64,000 nt of DNA from Ophiobolus disseminans. Its lineage: Eukaryota > Ascomycota > Dothideomycetes > Pleosporales > Phaeosphaeriaceae. The position numbers and the translations under genes are program-made. The DNA lies in NCBI GenBank assembly GCA_010093685.1, contig MU006238.1:128129-192128 (forward strand), in the 5' to 3' direction. Of this stretch, positions 42,462 through 54,221 are shown piece after piece. Under the pieces are notes generated by a model. The model was given only the letters and a program-made list of their open reading frames with translations, ran no database searches and was not told where the DNA came from. The stretch's first letter is position 1, and each line of letters opens with the position of its first letter.

Positions 42462-43560
42462 TTGGCTTTTGGGCAAAGGCAGCGTCGATTTTGCATTCGA
42501 CTTGAGCTTTTCGGGGCGTGATGGATCAACATGGTGCTGTGAATAGTGGTGTGGAGGCAACTGGTGAATTATGGTATCAGTTTTCACAAGTCAGCCCCGC
42601 GTATTTTCCCTCAAGTTGATTTTGTGAAGTACCGAATCCTCTCGGAAGTGGCTGGTGGTGGAACACACGCATGTGGCTGACCTCCGCATTGGTCCCATGG
42701 AAGAGCAATATCAGGTTGAGGTTTCGTGGTGCTTATCGTAGTTGCTCAGATGTGATGGTCCTTGTATTAAAGAGGAACCGAAATGGCTCGCAGGAATTTC
42801 AGGACCCACTGAGCTGGTTAGTTTGATTCAAGACTGAGACTTTCAGCAGCGGAGAGTCGATGAGTTGCGCTAATGTCTCTTCGTGTTCGCATCAAACGGA
42901 TGGTTGTTGGATTCTGAGCGCCACGAAATTGGTGGCACTTGCCCGCCATTTGATCAGCCGATCGCGACGTCACTCCCGAGGTCCGCGAAATCCTTTCTGC
43001 GCCCATACTGCTCTCAAGTATCCTTCCCCGCGCCTCAATACCGTCTACGCTTCGCGATGTGCACATCGGCGATGACGTCACCGACCCGGCCGCTGTTTGC
43101 GCAACCGCCTTGCATGCTGGATGATGCGAGTCAGGGGCACTTTTAGTGCAGAGTACGACGATCCTCCAGGCGGTTTTCGCGTTAGAGCAATATCGCGAAG
43201 GATTTATGGGGAACTTTAACCAATCACAGAAGGCAAAATTGGCCCCGGCGGCCTCTTTATGGGGGAAATGCGGCCAATCTTTATCTTGGGGTTTCACTCA
43301 ACATGCGCGGCAAGAATTCATCTCTTTCGATACTGATGATACGAATCACACAAAGGAAGCGCAGGGACACGCTGTAGCATCGCTTTTCTCTGGCGACACC
43401 CCAATCTTCGGGTTGTACAATCATACTTTGGTTCGCCGAATCTCTTGATCAGGATTCCTCGCAAGCGCAGGCGAATCGTCGCTTCTCCCTTGTTCATCTC
43501 CAACCTCTCCAGGATCAGCAATATAACAGCATCAACTGGTTGCAGTGAAACCGCGATAAG
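42462..43560. other. intergenic, nothing recognised
   Basis: About 1.1 kb; overlapping frames on both strands at 42818-43297 have no family features or splice partners. Confidence 0.5.
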
Positions 43561-44447
43561 ATGCCGGGTGTACTTTGCGTTTGGGCCGATCTCCCAGACG
43601 ATGCTCTCGACTGGTATGAGAATGAATACATCCCGGACATGCGTGAACAGAATGCTATTCACACGCTGCACTGTGAGCGCACAGAAACCGGCTTCGAAGG
43701 CGACCCAATTGGACAGCTGGACTCCCCCTGGCCGCTGTTCGCTGTTTACGAAGTCGAAGAAATTCGCAAGGCGACAAACTCATGCTACGACAAGCGGAAC
43801 CACCCGTCGGATGACATGTTGGCTGGGCCGCTCGCCAAGGCGCGTTTCGATACACGGACCTACCGTGAAATGAACAGATGGCAATCCGATGACTGGGATG
43901 GCGGTGCGATCAGCCCAACATACATCTTACGAGCGGTAGACTAACTGGGAAGCCAGATGCGTCGCACATCACGAGCGTAACAGCATTGGAATTTCGCATC
44001 ATACCAGGAAAGGAAGAGGAGGTTATCACTTGGTACAAAAAGTATGTGGCTCCTACATTGACAAGCAGTTCAGATGTGCTCCGCCTGCGGCTCTTTGAAG
44101 TCGACAACGCAACGGTTCTGCGAGGCACGTCGCATGAGACGAAAGAGAAGGTCGCGTTGCACACATATTTCGCACTAACGGAGTTTGCAACGGACGATTA
44201 TCCATGGGATGTCGTTCTTGAAATCGCGCAGAATGAACAGTGGAGGCAGTATTTCGAGAGCCAGACTGTAGTCGTAAGTAGAGCTTGTCCACAGTAACGG
44301 AGTGTTTTAACGTAAAGACAGGATTGGCAGATTAGCCACTATTTGGTCAAAAGGTTGTACACCGCAGAGAATGGGAATGGTCTTGCAAAGGACTGCGACC
44401 CCAGTCATCTGGCCTCCGGCGTAGGCACGTCTTTGGAGTCTGCATGA
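43561..44447 (+). pseudogene. two-domain ferredoxin-like (EthD/dimeric barrel type) protein gene with a frameshift
   Basis: The first half (43561-43944) reads MPGVLCVWADLPDDALDWYENEYIP and ends TYILRAVD with TAA. The second half continues in another frame from about 43945 (LTGKPDASHITSVTALEFRI), has no ATG, and repeats the same layout (EEEVITWYKKYVAP; YPWDVVLEIAQNEQWRQYFE). A 48-bp phase-0 intron (44274-44321, GTAAGT...ACAG) then joins a last exon, DWQISHYLVKRLY, to 44447. One missing base near 43943 would join both halves as one protein of about 278 aa. The W-Y-x(n)-I-P pattern with two repeats resembles dimeric alpha/beta-barrel proteins; this is inference. It is a frameshift pseudogene, or a sequencing error at one base. 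Confidence 0.55.
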
Positions 44448-44559
44448 GCCCTTGTCTCGAGCATATTTCTGTTATTGCGTAAGGAAGGCTAGCGCACCGA
44501 GTAAATCACACTATACCACCCTGTAGCTCGAGCGATCTCATGCACCCAGAGGAGCACGA

Positions 44560-46112
44560 CTAAGCAAGACGAACCCGCATCATAGTCTGACACCACACTC
44601 GTACAATGTACAGTTTATCCGCATCAGTCGCGGCATCGAATTCCGCCTGTCCAAACTTCCAAACTAGATCCGCAGGACATATCTCTCTATTCGAGACCTT
44701 GATATTCCGAATCGACTTGTACACCCCGACAGCAGGATATCCCAGCAGTCCACATGCGCCTAACACAGCCTCGTCAACCAACGCACTCAAAGAAAGGGGG
44801 GATTACTAACCTGCAGCAGGCTTACACACCGCATTCCCGACGCCCTTGACCATTCCCGTGGCTAAGCCCACAATGCCGTTCTTCGCGGCTCCCTGCATAG
44901 GCTTCGCAAAGAGATCCGTCAGACCGTCACCCAGCCCGTATCCGAAGCTCTGCCTCGCATTAGCAATAGCATGTGAGTATGCATGATACAACATACCTTG
45001 GCACTGACTGTCATCCCACTTCTAAACCCGGTGATATTTTGATACTCGCGCACCTCCTCACCCCACGCTTTGGGCATGTTGTGAAACCCCCTCGTAAGCC
45101 CATGCAGCGTCAACACAGGCGTCTTCAAGCTTGCTGTCACAATCCGTCCCATGCCTTTACCTGCCTCCAGGGCCACCTTGCCCGCTGCTTGAGGCGCGTT
45201 CTTCACGTCCGAGGTAGTGATGGGCTGCGTGTTACCGTCTGGATTGCTGCGTTGCCGCGATTCGAAGCGCGTTAGCATCGGCGTAGCTTGACGGCCTAGC
45301 TCGACGGGGCCGGCGACGAGCCCGAGCATGATTTCGCCGACGCTGTCGTGGACGCCGAGGAGGATGCCGCTGACGGGGTCGGTGGGGTCGCGGCGGGTGG
45401 AGGGATGTTGGGATATTCTAGTAGTGCATAGTGAGTATTTGTGTTGGTTGATGGAGTCTGGGATGGGTCTTACAACTCAAGGTTCTTTGGATTTAGGATA
45501 CCTTCCTTGGTCAGGACGGCGGCTGCGAGAGGTGATAACGCCATCTTCTTGTTCTTGACTAGCCATATCGCAGGCCGATCTTGGAGAATGCTGCATGCTC
45601 TGACGCCTACGAGCGCCGCAGTAGTTGCCGGTTCGGTGAGATAGTGTCCCAGTACTGGTGGTGAACCTGATGGCATTATAGGAGCAGTATTCTCTCGCGC
45701 ACGATCTTGTAGCACATGGAGCGGGGTTTCTGGACGAGCTGTTGAACGCTCACTCGTCGGTCGTGGAGAATTCTGTGCCAAAACATCTCGCTCCGGTGAT
45801 CGTTCCAAGACGTGAGTAGACTTCTCTTCTTGAATTGCTTCAGCATCTATAGTTCTTTCGTTTGCGTTCAATGATTGGGTGTATGCTGGAGGGGTGAGAG
45901 TGTATAAGTCGGCGTTGCTTTGGGTTTCCACGTGCACCATCGACGAATCGTCTTCATCTTGTATTGTTAGCATGTGCTGATCTGATCGCGGATTAGACGT
46001 AAGCCTTACCCTCATCGTAGCTAGCCCTCAAGACATCTTCATTGATGATTCCAACGGGGGTGCTTGCTGTCTCGGTATGGGAAGTGCCCAGTCGCGTTGT
46101 TGGTGAAGCCAT
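44560..46112 (-). CDS. protein with Gly-rich ATG2/VPS13-C-like segment, unrecognised
   Basis: Five exons: 46112-46010, 45957-45474, 45417-44997, 44949-44811 and 44759-44560. Introns are 47-56 bp with closing phases, giving 448 aa. The N-terminal 150 residues are disordered. The ordered part begins near RPAIWLVKNKKMALSPLAAA, then PVSGILLGVHDSVGEIMLGL. A Gly/Lys-rich amphipathic stretch follows (KNGIVGLATGMVKGVGNAVC, then GLLGYPAVGVYKSI). Such GxxKGVGxG...KP...G...Y patterns occur at the C-termini of ATG2/VPS13 and of some fungal sterol-glycosyltransferase-like proteins, where they contact membranes. No glycosyltransferase domain is present here. A membrane-contact role is inference. The gene model is well supported by phase, the name is not. 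Confidence 0.75.
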
Positions 46113-47211
46113 GTCTGGGTAGTTTACACAATCACACGGTTACAGAACTTTGTACTGAATATACAGTTGCCGCACATTACTTATAATCATGCCTGAACAA
46201 TCTTGCGACAGCCTGGTCGGCTGTACGCGTGTCCATGATTAAGCGAATCCGTAACCTTACGTTCAATTCCGAGGCGCAGCAGGTAGCCTTACCATACAAT
46301 TGGACCGACGTCAACTACTACCCCTACTATTGAAACTGAACCGGACGCCTTTTAAACTATAAGACGCCTGTACCTGCACGATGAACACGGGGTTCGCATG
46401 TTTTTCTGGATTGGGTGATATTGTAACATTTGAGGAGCTTACATTGGTACGATCCCCGCAGGGGTTCGCAAGCCTTTCCGAGTTGGGTGACGCGAAGGAT
46501 TCAACTGCGCCGATGAGACTGAGGTTGCAACCAACGTCGACGAAAGTGAGATCTATTATAGTGTGAGTTGGTACATGTTACGAACTAGAGATTGGCAATT
46601 TCCCAAAGATCGTTGCGATGCCAAGGTTTAATTGACCTCCCGGCTCGTCTTCTTCAATGCCCGGTGTTACCTCCCACACATCTACATTTGTGCGCGCGAC
46701 ACTCTACATTCGAGCGTTACTGACACCAAATCCAGCACTAATTCATTGTCAATCCTAGATACTCGTAATTTGATGTCCAAATCGCGATCCAGCGATGCGA
46801 GGTAAGAAAATAATCGTATCCAGATACCTTTGAGAGATATTCAGTGAGTTGATTGGGGCTTGGAGCTATCATAGCTGACTTTCGAAGAACTACAGGTTAT
46901 TACTACTACACCTCGCTGCCGTTTTGACTGCTCTCACCAGCATCCCTCGGCTCCCTCTTCGTCCTTCTGCTCCTGTACATCATGCACCAGCCACGGACAA
47001 AACACTCCCCAACGATCGCCTTCAATGTTCAAAAACCCTATCTTTTGAATTACAGATTTCACAGCTAGGTTGGCTCGCATGTACGGATATTGAAAGTCTT
47101 TCAGGTAGGCTGTGCTCGTATATGCCACAGACGCATTCACTGTCGTGTTTGCGCAATAAATTTTCGTATAGTCTGGTACTCATTAAATGTCGACAGTCCT
47201 TCCCCCTCTTT
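46113..47211. other. intergenic, with a short imperfect direct repeat
   Basis: No gene. GGGGTTCGCA...TTGGGTGA occurs twice, at about 46389-46419 and 46460-46490 (71-bp spacing, imperfect). Frames overlapping 46924-47436 on + are antisense to the bZIP 3' region. Confidence 0.45.
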
Positions 47212-48090
47212 TTACGGATTTGGCAAGGGTATTGCCTCGAGCGACTGAAATACGTAGTCGCCCGGTGCCATCGAGGAATGCGAGTAGAAGTGTTTTTGCG
47301 AAATTGCCACAGCGAGTCGGTCTGCCTCTCGTTGCACGTACAGCGTAAGCCTAGAGTCTGGACAATTGGCATGTTGGCCGACGATCTCCATGAGCTCGTG
47401 CAAGCCACCCCTCAGCATCTCTACCTCCCCTTTTAGCAACTTGTTTCTGCGCTCTTTTTCGCGCACCTCCTCTACCAAATCTTCCTGTTGCCTCTTTTGC
47501 TTGTTCCGGCATTTGCTCGCAGCTCTACGGTTCTTCTCCAGGTATATATCTCGTGCCGATCCGACTTCGACGCTTTCTGAATTGCGCCGCCGTCCGCCGC
47601 TGGATTTCTTTGGGATCTGGGAGTGCGAATCTGTTCTCGTTCGTACACCAGTATCAGGACGTCCATAAGGCACCTGGTCGCTACTGGTGGAACTACTAAC
47701 AGGTGTTGACAGTGGCGCCCGAAGGTTATCGGAAACGGTGCTGCTATGCTGATTCGTAGAGGTGTGGCTTGGGTCGAAGTGCGTTTGAAGGGGGGATAAT
47801 GTTGTTGAGCACGGCTGTCTCATGGCGTTGGCAGCTGTAAAGGTTGAAGGGACAGCGTAAGCCATGGAACGGTAATGGGATGCCGAGGTAGTGTTGACGT
47901 ATGCGGTTTGAGAATCGACCGAGGTGGTGGTGGAGGGCGCTTGGAAGTGCATGTAGTTTTTTGATGCCGTGCGAGGCGCGCCTGGCGAACCATGAAGGTG
48001 AGGCATCTTCGATGCCATCTCAGAATCTAATCCAAAGTCGCGACCACCGAGGCCTACAAAAGACTGCATCGATAGTAAGGCAGTCGACAT
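47212..48090 (-). CDS. bZIP transcription factor (Atf/CREB-like)
   Basis: A single-exon gene of 292 aa. The bZIP domain lies at about residues 180-240: the basic region EKNRRAASKCRNKQKRQ has the N-x2-A-A-x2-C-R core of the ATF/CREB type, followed by a leucine zipper (LVEEVREKERRNKLLKGEVEML) and HELMEIVGQHANCPD, an ending seen in fungal AtfA/Atf21-type factors. The N-terminal 170 residues are Ser/Thr/Pro-rich and disordered, with SP/TP sites suited to MAP-kinase control. Nuclear and DNA-binding; Atf-type factors act in stress, spore and secondary-metabolism control, but the target set here is unknown. A gene-free region of about 3.5 kb lies upstream. Confidence 0.9.
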   Translation of the reverse strand: MSTALLSMQSFVGLGGRDFGLDSEMASKMPHLHGSPGAPRTASKNYMHFQAPSTTTSVDSQTAYVNTTSASHYRSMAYAVPSTFTAANAMRQPCSTTLSPLQTHFDPSHTSTNQHSSTVSDNLRAPLSTPVSSSTSSDQVPYGRPDTGVRTRTDSHSQIPKKSSGGRRRNSESVEVGSARDIYLEKNRRAASKCRNKQKRQQEDLVEEVREKERRNKLLKGEVEMLRGGLHELMEIVGQHANCPDSRLTLYVQREADRLAVAISQKHFYSHSSMAPGDYVFQSLEAIPLPNP

Positions 48091-51000
48091 GAGTCAAAGC
48101 TTGAAAGAAATTGAGCAACGAGGGTTTTGGATGGTTGTACGGCTAGGGCTGAGGCTAAGGTGCGGAGTAGTAGAAATTGAAGGCGTTTGCGGCCTAACGC
48201 CCGGGCATACGCTATGCAAGAGTCTATATACTTTCCAAGTAGGAGCCACGGTGGGCCTCGCGAAAGGCAGTCTAGAGCGACGGCGATCATGATGCAAAAA
48301 CACCGGCAACACGCAAGAATGTCCACCATATCAAATAACGAGTAGCGGCTAACACATCTACTGCGGAAGTGGCGGATGGTTGCACCGAGTGAACTCAATA
48401 TTCGGGATAAAGGTGCGAGAAGTGAGCGAGTCCTCTGATGGGTCCGCGGGCACGCATGCACTTCCGTCAATCGTTTATGGTACCGGAGGAGTTTGGCGGT
48501 GCTAGTGAGCATCTCTCGTTAGTCCGGTCAAAGGCACCGTGGGCGATGAGGCGGTACCCATGGAATTTGTCCTTAGCGGCTATCCCCGCCGCCACCAATG
48601 AGAACGAAGCCCAGGCTGGGCAGCTGAAAAGCGTGGACGGTCGATTTGCGCCTAAGTCTTCAGATAAGATAACCTCTTTGCGTCCAGTCATGGTGGGTAT
48701 TAAGTAGCAGCAGCAGAGAAAATGACGAATGACTGTTGCACGTCGTTTTTGTAGATGGGAGATTCAAAATGCTACGGCATTGTGTGCATTTTTGTCCATA
48801 TGCGGGAGATGAGGGGTTGTGTCGGCATGGGTTGTGAGATGGAAATGTGGGAAAGCTGACCATGGAGCCACCTGCACCGTGCGCAGATCGGTGACCTTCC
48901 CTAGCTTAGCCTAGTCGTTCCAACACTTCCGAAGCACCCCAACGTCTCTCACAGGCCGTGTGAGCCAACATACGTACGAGATTACTGGAATCAAGGAATT
49001 TCCCTCAAACCATCAGGCAGTATGCTGCTGGAGCCCGGAAGCGTTGTAAAGCCCACCGCAAACTCATTAGCAGATCAACTCTGACCTGCACACCTGGGCT
49101 CATTACACGGAGCAACCTAGAAGCAGCCTTACAGGGTAGGCCTCTAGTCGCAAAGGCAACACCCAACAGCGAAGTCAACAGCTGTATGCCTCACAAGCGA
49201 CCTGGTGGAACTTGAACCTTGACGTCACACCCCAAAACAAATCCTGGGCGGCAAGTTGGGTGTAGTTGCCGAGTTCACCTTTTCGATCTCGTAAGTTGGA
49301 GTTGGCCAAGGACGAATTCCACTCCCTCGGAGCTCGAATTCAAGCCAGTTGCTCTCCGGACTTCTTACGTTTGACGCGGACACATGACAAGAGAGCAACG
49401 TCCACGTCAAATGCTGTGTGAGCATGGAGGCTGCCCACGACCGGCTACCGGCATAAACTCAGCTGCAGCAGCAACCTTCCTCAGGCTATGGCTCGGCAAA
49501 GTTCTTTAACTAATGGCAGCATCCTTGTCCGATGGCATGTCGGAGTGCAAGTTCCTGAAGAGTCTGTGTGCTGTCGTTCATGTACACCTGGCTTGACCCC
49601 ACCTGCAGGTAGCAATGACGATGCATACGAGGATGAGGTTATATTCTTATCTCATGATGGACGACTGGCTCATTAACTTGCATGCTTTGGCTCAAATCAG
49701 GATTCGCTCGCGCAAGTTCCCCTCCACCGCTGCTCTGATCCAACACATCTTGCAGCGTGGAGCGATGCATGGCCTCGAAGCGAGCCGATTCCAGCATCCT
49801 TGTCACTACGCGTTTTGCTCGTGAGCAGCCCTACGATACGTCCGGTTTTCGACCCCAGAAGCGAACGGCATCTCTTCAATGCACAAGAGTATTTAATCTA
49901 GGTCTGGATGGCGCCACATTCACAATCTCATGCAGCGGTGGAACATAGCACGAAACATAGGCCAGAACATCCCTTCAGCACTATCGACAAGCCGCATTCC
50001 AATGGTTACTGCCTTCGGCTCACAACTCCAAGCACCCGTTGCAATGCCGGCAATAATCTAGACCGGGATTTCACAGCAACACCCAAGCACGCTTGGCTGC
50101 TGGTTGGTCTTCCCGAACCAATCAGATCCTGGCAGCGTCTCACGGCTTCTCCACCTAAAAACGCCATGCGTAGATTTACGAGGAAATCTAAATCCCATTC
50201 GAGTCGATCGGAATCCCATGCAGCAGCGGAACGCACGGGCGATCGGACATCTGCATCGGACGCAATGTAACACGTGCTACCAGCGACTACACCGGCACCA
50301 CGAAGTAATGTAGCAAAGCGTCGCGCCACCTTGGCGGTGAGCGTGCTATGTTTCTTCGGTCTTCTTTCAGCAATGTATCGAACTCGCTACATGTCGTTGT
50401 CATTGACGCACATCTACATGCATGTTCTGTCCTTATCCTGGAGAGCGCACGGCACTTGTTGAAGACAGGGTCAGTGGCATGGGCCCGTAAAGATCAGCCC
50501 CTCGAGAAAACGCGGCTCGGGTAATACGGCGTGGTGTGAGAGGTGGAGATCTAGAGCTGCAGCTGCCTACTATGCGAATCTGGTACTAAGAAAGATGCGT
50601 ACTATTGATACTGATGGATGACAGAGTATTGAGAGCCCGAGACATGCCGAAGCAGCCATCTCTTCTGTCGCTGCCGTTTCTTGGTCTACCTCAGGCAACT
50701 ACCCCTCCCGGCTCAAAGTTCTGCACATGGCTACGATGTCTAAGGCACACGGCGCTTAGTCTTCACGATCACACAGAGGAATCACTCCCATCACATCTCT
50801 TCTGCAGACGTATCAAGTTCATACTAACTCCCCATCGTCATTCTTTGCTGTATCATCGCGTCTCCAACTTCGTCTCAATCGTTGCTCCTGCAGTCCATCC
50901 AACCGCTAGCTGCTCCACACCACGATTTCCAATCGACGAGTACCTCCCCGCCAACAACATGCACGCGACTTCCATCCCAACATTTCACCACGAAGCAACA

Positions 51001-51637
51001 ACTCCACCCCCAAAATTCAGCTAAGCTGAGATACGAGCGCCTATACGCGAAGCAGCAGAAAGGTACTGTGGCGATTGCGTTGGTGAGAGGGAACTTAGGA
51101 CGTGAGTAGGGTGCCGTGAGTGCTGTGCGTGGGGGTGATAGTATGAGAATTACGGTGCGGGACGGGGTGGTGAAGAACTGTGGGGGATTGGTGGAGAGGG
51201 ATGGCGTGGTGCGGACCAGAGGATCGTACACGTGTGTGAGATTCACTGCCCCAAGTCAAACACGCGCTCTCCGTAAACCACTCAAGCCAAATATACCCGA
51301 TACACTATCCTGTCTATCTACAGCAAGTTTCCTAGAATTTAGAAGAACTTCTGTATACGTAGATGTAGTTGTCAAGCTTGAACGTTTTCCAGCTTTCGCG
51401 ATTTAGACTTAGCCGAGAAGTGCGTAAGTATCGAGACGAGACTTTCTCTCTCGGGTGGATGGGGGGGTTTGGAATTCGCAAGGTAGTAATGATGGATGCG
51501 AAAGGTCTCAACAACGCCATTTTAATGCACCGATGCTGGACTAATACTTGATCGAGTGTGTAATGTCAAATGCTATTCCTCCATACCCCAAACAACACTT
51601 TCAATAGCTGCCACACAAGCACCTCGCTCCCTGGTGT
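48091..51637. other. 3.5-kb gene-poor region upstream of the bZIP gene
   Basis: Many short frames but none with splice partners, family motifs or convincing length. The frame at 50605-51024 is Pro/His/Ser-rich and looks random. Part of an old repeat lies at about 51311-51418 (listed separately). The region may hold a long 5' leader or noncoding transcript of the bZIP gene; there is no direct evidence. Confidence 0.4.
51311..51418 (+). repeat. dispersed repeat, copy X
   Basis: About 108 bp alignable with the sequence around 60852-60904 plus 61131-61195: TATCTACAG, then TACGTAGATGTA-TTGTCAAGCTT, then TTTCC-GCTTTCGCGA and GCCGAG. It has no coding potential and the element type is unknown. Confidence 0.7.
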
Positions 51638-53878
51638 TCACACACTACTCCCGCTACTAAACACCATTCCAAACGCCTCGCCCTCATCAATACTTAAACT
51701 CTCATCCAAGATACTATGCGCCATATCCACCACCGCATCCTCAATGCCCGCCTCAAGCACCAGCCCCTCGCTGAACGTAAGCCTCGACAGCGCTACAGTA
51801 TACGCATGTTGTCCGCCCAGGGTATTGACGAGTTTGGATTTGATATCGAAGCCGGGGTTGCTCGTTGCGATGTGGTATATGAGCTTCATTGTCGCGTTTA
51901 TGGATTCGATTTTCAGGTCTTGTGTGGGCGAGAGAGGGTGCCGGTAGAGCGTGTTGATGCATGCGTCGAGGTACTTTATCAAGCGGCCGATGCAGAGGGG
52001 ATTTAGTGCGAGGCGTGTGCAGCCGTGTTCTTGGATGGAGAACTGTGTGAGGAGCATGAGGACGGTGAGGCGGAGGTCCCAGACTTCAGCTTCAGTCGTG
52101 GGTAAGAGTGGTGATGTTGCGGAAGGGTCGGCGATGGGGCTTGGGGTCTCTGTGAAGATGTTTGTGAGGCGGGCGATGAGTGCGTCTTCGATGTTGGCTT
52201 GGGATTCGTCTTCGGCTGCGATGGGGCCGATGGAGGTGGCGAGGGCTGATGTAGAGAGGATGCGGAGGACGAGGGTGATTTGGGGTTGGGGGAACTCCTT
52301 GTTTAGCAGCATTAGTATGAAGGATGCTCCAATGCCCTGCCATAGCTGAGATAGGGCTTCTGGGTTAGTCGACGACACGCAGCTGGTTGCGAGGATGTAC
52401 AGTAACTCCAAACATTCTAGAACCTCTATCTTGGACGTGATGTCTCGCTGATTGGGCGTGAACAGACCATCGATGGACTTGCCGCCCAACTTTGCCGCGT
52501 TTGAAATCGGCAGACATACCAAGTCAACGGACGACACTATGAGCGGAACGGCCCGTTCAGTGATGCGGACGGCAATCTCTGCTGGCTCACTTGCCAACAC
52601 GAAATGCAAAGCATCAAGAACAAGATAGAGTGGCGCATAGTATCGCTCGTGCAAACATCGCTTCCAGAGGTCAAGAACAATAATACAAATGCGCAGTGCC
52701 AGGTCTTGTACATCCGAGGCAGGCACGGCTGCCAGTGCATCATACACAATAGATGAAAGCTTCTTAGAGGGCTGTGAAGGGAAGGCATGCTGTGTCAGCG
52801 CCTCGAGTATGCGATCCTCGCCATTCGACGAGGAGTGGGAGAGCAGTCGGTGGAGCAGCGTGAAGCGGCCATCGTCCTCACGAAAGTGCTGCAAAAGGGC
52901 TGCATCAATCCCAGGCTCAACTACCGGCTCTAGGTCTCTCTCCTTGGGGCGGCTTCGAGGCTCGCTCAGCTGCAGGGCCGGCATGGGTATGGGGCTCTGG
53001 TCCACAGCCTGCCTCTTCCGCTTACCAGCTTGCTTCGGTGTCGCAGTCTTGTGCCTGTCACGTGCCTTGGAGGGAGATGCCATGACAACATCCTCATCGT
53101 CGAAGCCGTCTCCCAATGGGCCCCTCGTCTTCTGCGCACGCTTCGGTGTTCCTGCCGGGCTCGCTGTTGCCGGCACCGTCGACTTCGGCCTCGACGGCAT
53201 AGGTTTTCTTGTGCGCGGGGCCATGTCGTCCACGCGGGCATCATGCTGGTTGAACATGTTGTCCGTCTGGGCCTGCTCCTTCTCAAGCCGCAGCCGCTCG
53301 ATCTCGGCGCGCATCTTGGCCAGCTCAGAGGCGTGCAGCTGGTGCTGCTCGGCGATCTGGCGGTCATGCTTCTGGGTCTCGTCGTTGCGGCGGCGTCTGA
53401 GGGTGTCTGCCTCGCCGGCCTTGGTCTGCAGCTTCTCCTTGAGCTCGGCGGCCTCTCTCCGCTCCCGCGCCTTCTCTTGCTCCAACTGCGAACATCAGCA
53501 GAGCCCCTCAGTCACGTGTCTTCAGCCCACCTTCTTGATGCGCGAGAGCAGCTGCGTCGGGTCGGCCTGCGAACGGCGCGGCGGCTCCTCGACTTCCATC
53601 TGATCTTGGTCGAGCTCATTGTCGGCATCGTGGGTGTAGTCGAAGGCCTGTTGGGGCTGGGTGTACTGCGGGGCAGCAACAGCGTATGCGTGGGCGGGAC
53701 CGGCATCATCGTCGAGGTTCACGACCTCGTCGCCGTCGTCCAGGCCGTAGTCGGACTCTGGGGCGGGCGGCGGCTGGTGCTGCGTCGCGCGGATGGCACT
53801 GGCCTCCAGATTCTGCAGCGTGTTCGCGGGCAGGTCGTCGAGGTCCGAGTCGGAGAAGTCAAAGTCGTCCTCGTCCAT
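51638..53878 (-). CDS. Rad26/UvsD-like (ATRIP family) DNA-damage checkpoint protein
   Basis: Two exons, 53878-53531 and 53485-51638, with a 45-bp intron (GTGGGC...CGCAG, phase 0), give 731 aa. The acidic start MDEDDFDFSDSDLDDLP is typical of fungal Rad26/UvsD/ATRIP proteins, which bring the ATR-type kinase to RPA-coated single-stranded DNA; such acidic N-termini contact RPA. A coiled coil follows (about residues 117-180, EKARERREAAELKEKL and SELAKMRAEIERLRLEKEQ), then a basic disordered linker with a possible nuclear signal (KQAGKRKRQ). The C-terminal 450 residues form a helical repeat domain. ATG 53878 was chosen over upstream in-frame starts because the acidic motif begins there. The gene is divergent from CDS1 with 343 bp between starts. 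Confidence 0.75.
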
Positions 53879-54221
53879 TGTCGCAGCTCCATTTGCCAGC
53901 GTCTCCTCTCGGCATGTTCCAATTGCTGTCGCGGTCGCGTGAACAAGGCTGATGTGGGGCGGCGCGTTGTTTGGTCGGGCGGATTTCACATGCAGGCCGC
54001 TTCTCGCTTAGTCCTGCTTTGAAGCGCAGTGACGTCTGGCGCCCGTTGCTGGTCCGTCGCTTTTCACACTCCCGCCAACTCCAGAACACAGGGCCACATC
54101 CCACAGTACACACCCCGCCGTCCCCGTCCTCTTCGCGCCCCTCCTACCTATTCCTCCCCGCCCGCGCACATCCATCGCCTGCCCTCCCCCAGCACAGCCG
54201 GCGCCTCCGCCTGTCCCCAGC
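53879..54221. promoter_or_regulatory. bidirectional promoter of the Rad26-like gene and CDS1
   Basis: Only 343 bp separate the two divergent start codons, so both housekeeping genes must share this GC-rich region. No specific site was identified. Confidence 0.6.

Noticed and set aside
42818..43297. 159-aa minus-strand ORF
   Set aside because: Ser/Arg-rich with no motif, and overlapping frames on the other strand are equally open.
46924..47436. 170-aa + ORF at the bZIP 3' end
   Set aside because: Largely antisense to the bZIP coding region with no family signal.
50605..51246. Overlapping ORFs of 60-139 aa on both strands
   Set aside because: His/Pro/Ser/Thr-rich random-looking composition and no splice or domain support.
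51716..53603. Long + ORFs opposite the Rad26-like gene, including the 330-aa frame at 53030
   Set aside because: GC-rich antisense frames; the minus strand has the acidic N-terminus, coiled coil and a phase-correct intron.
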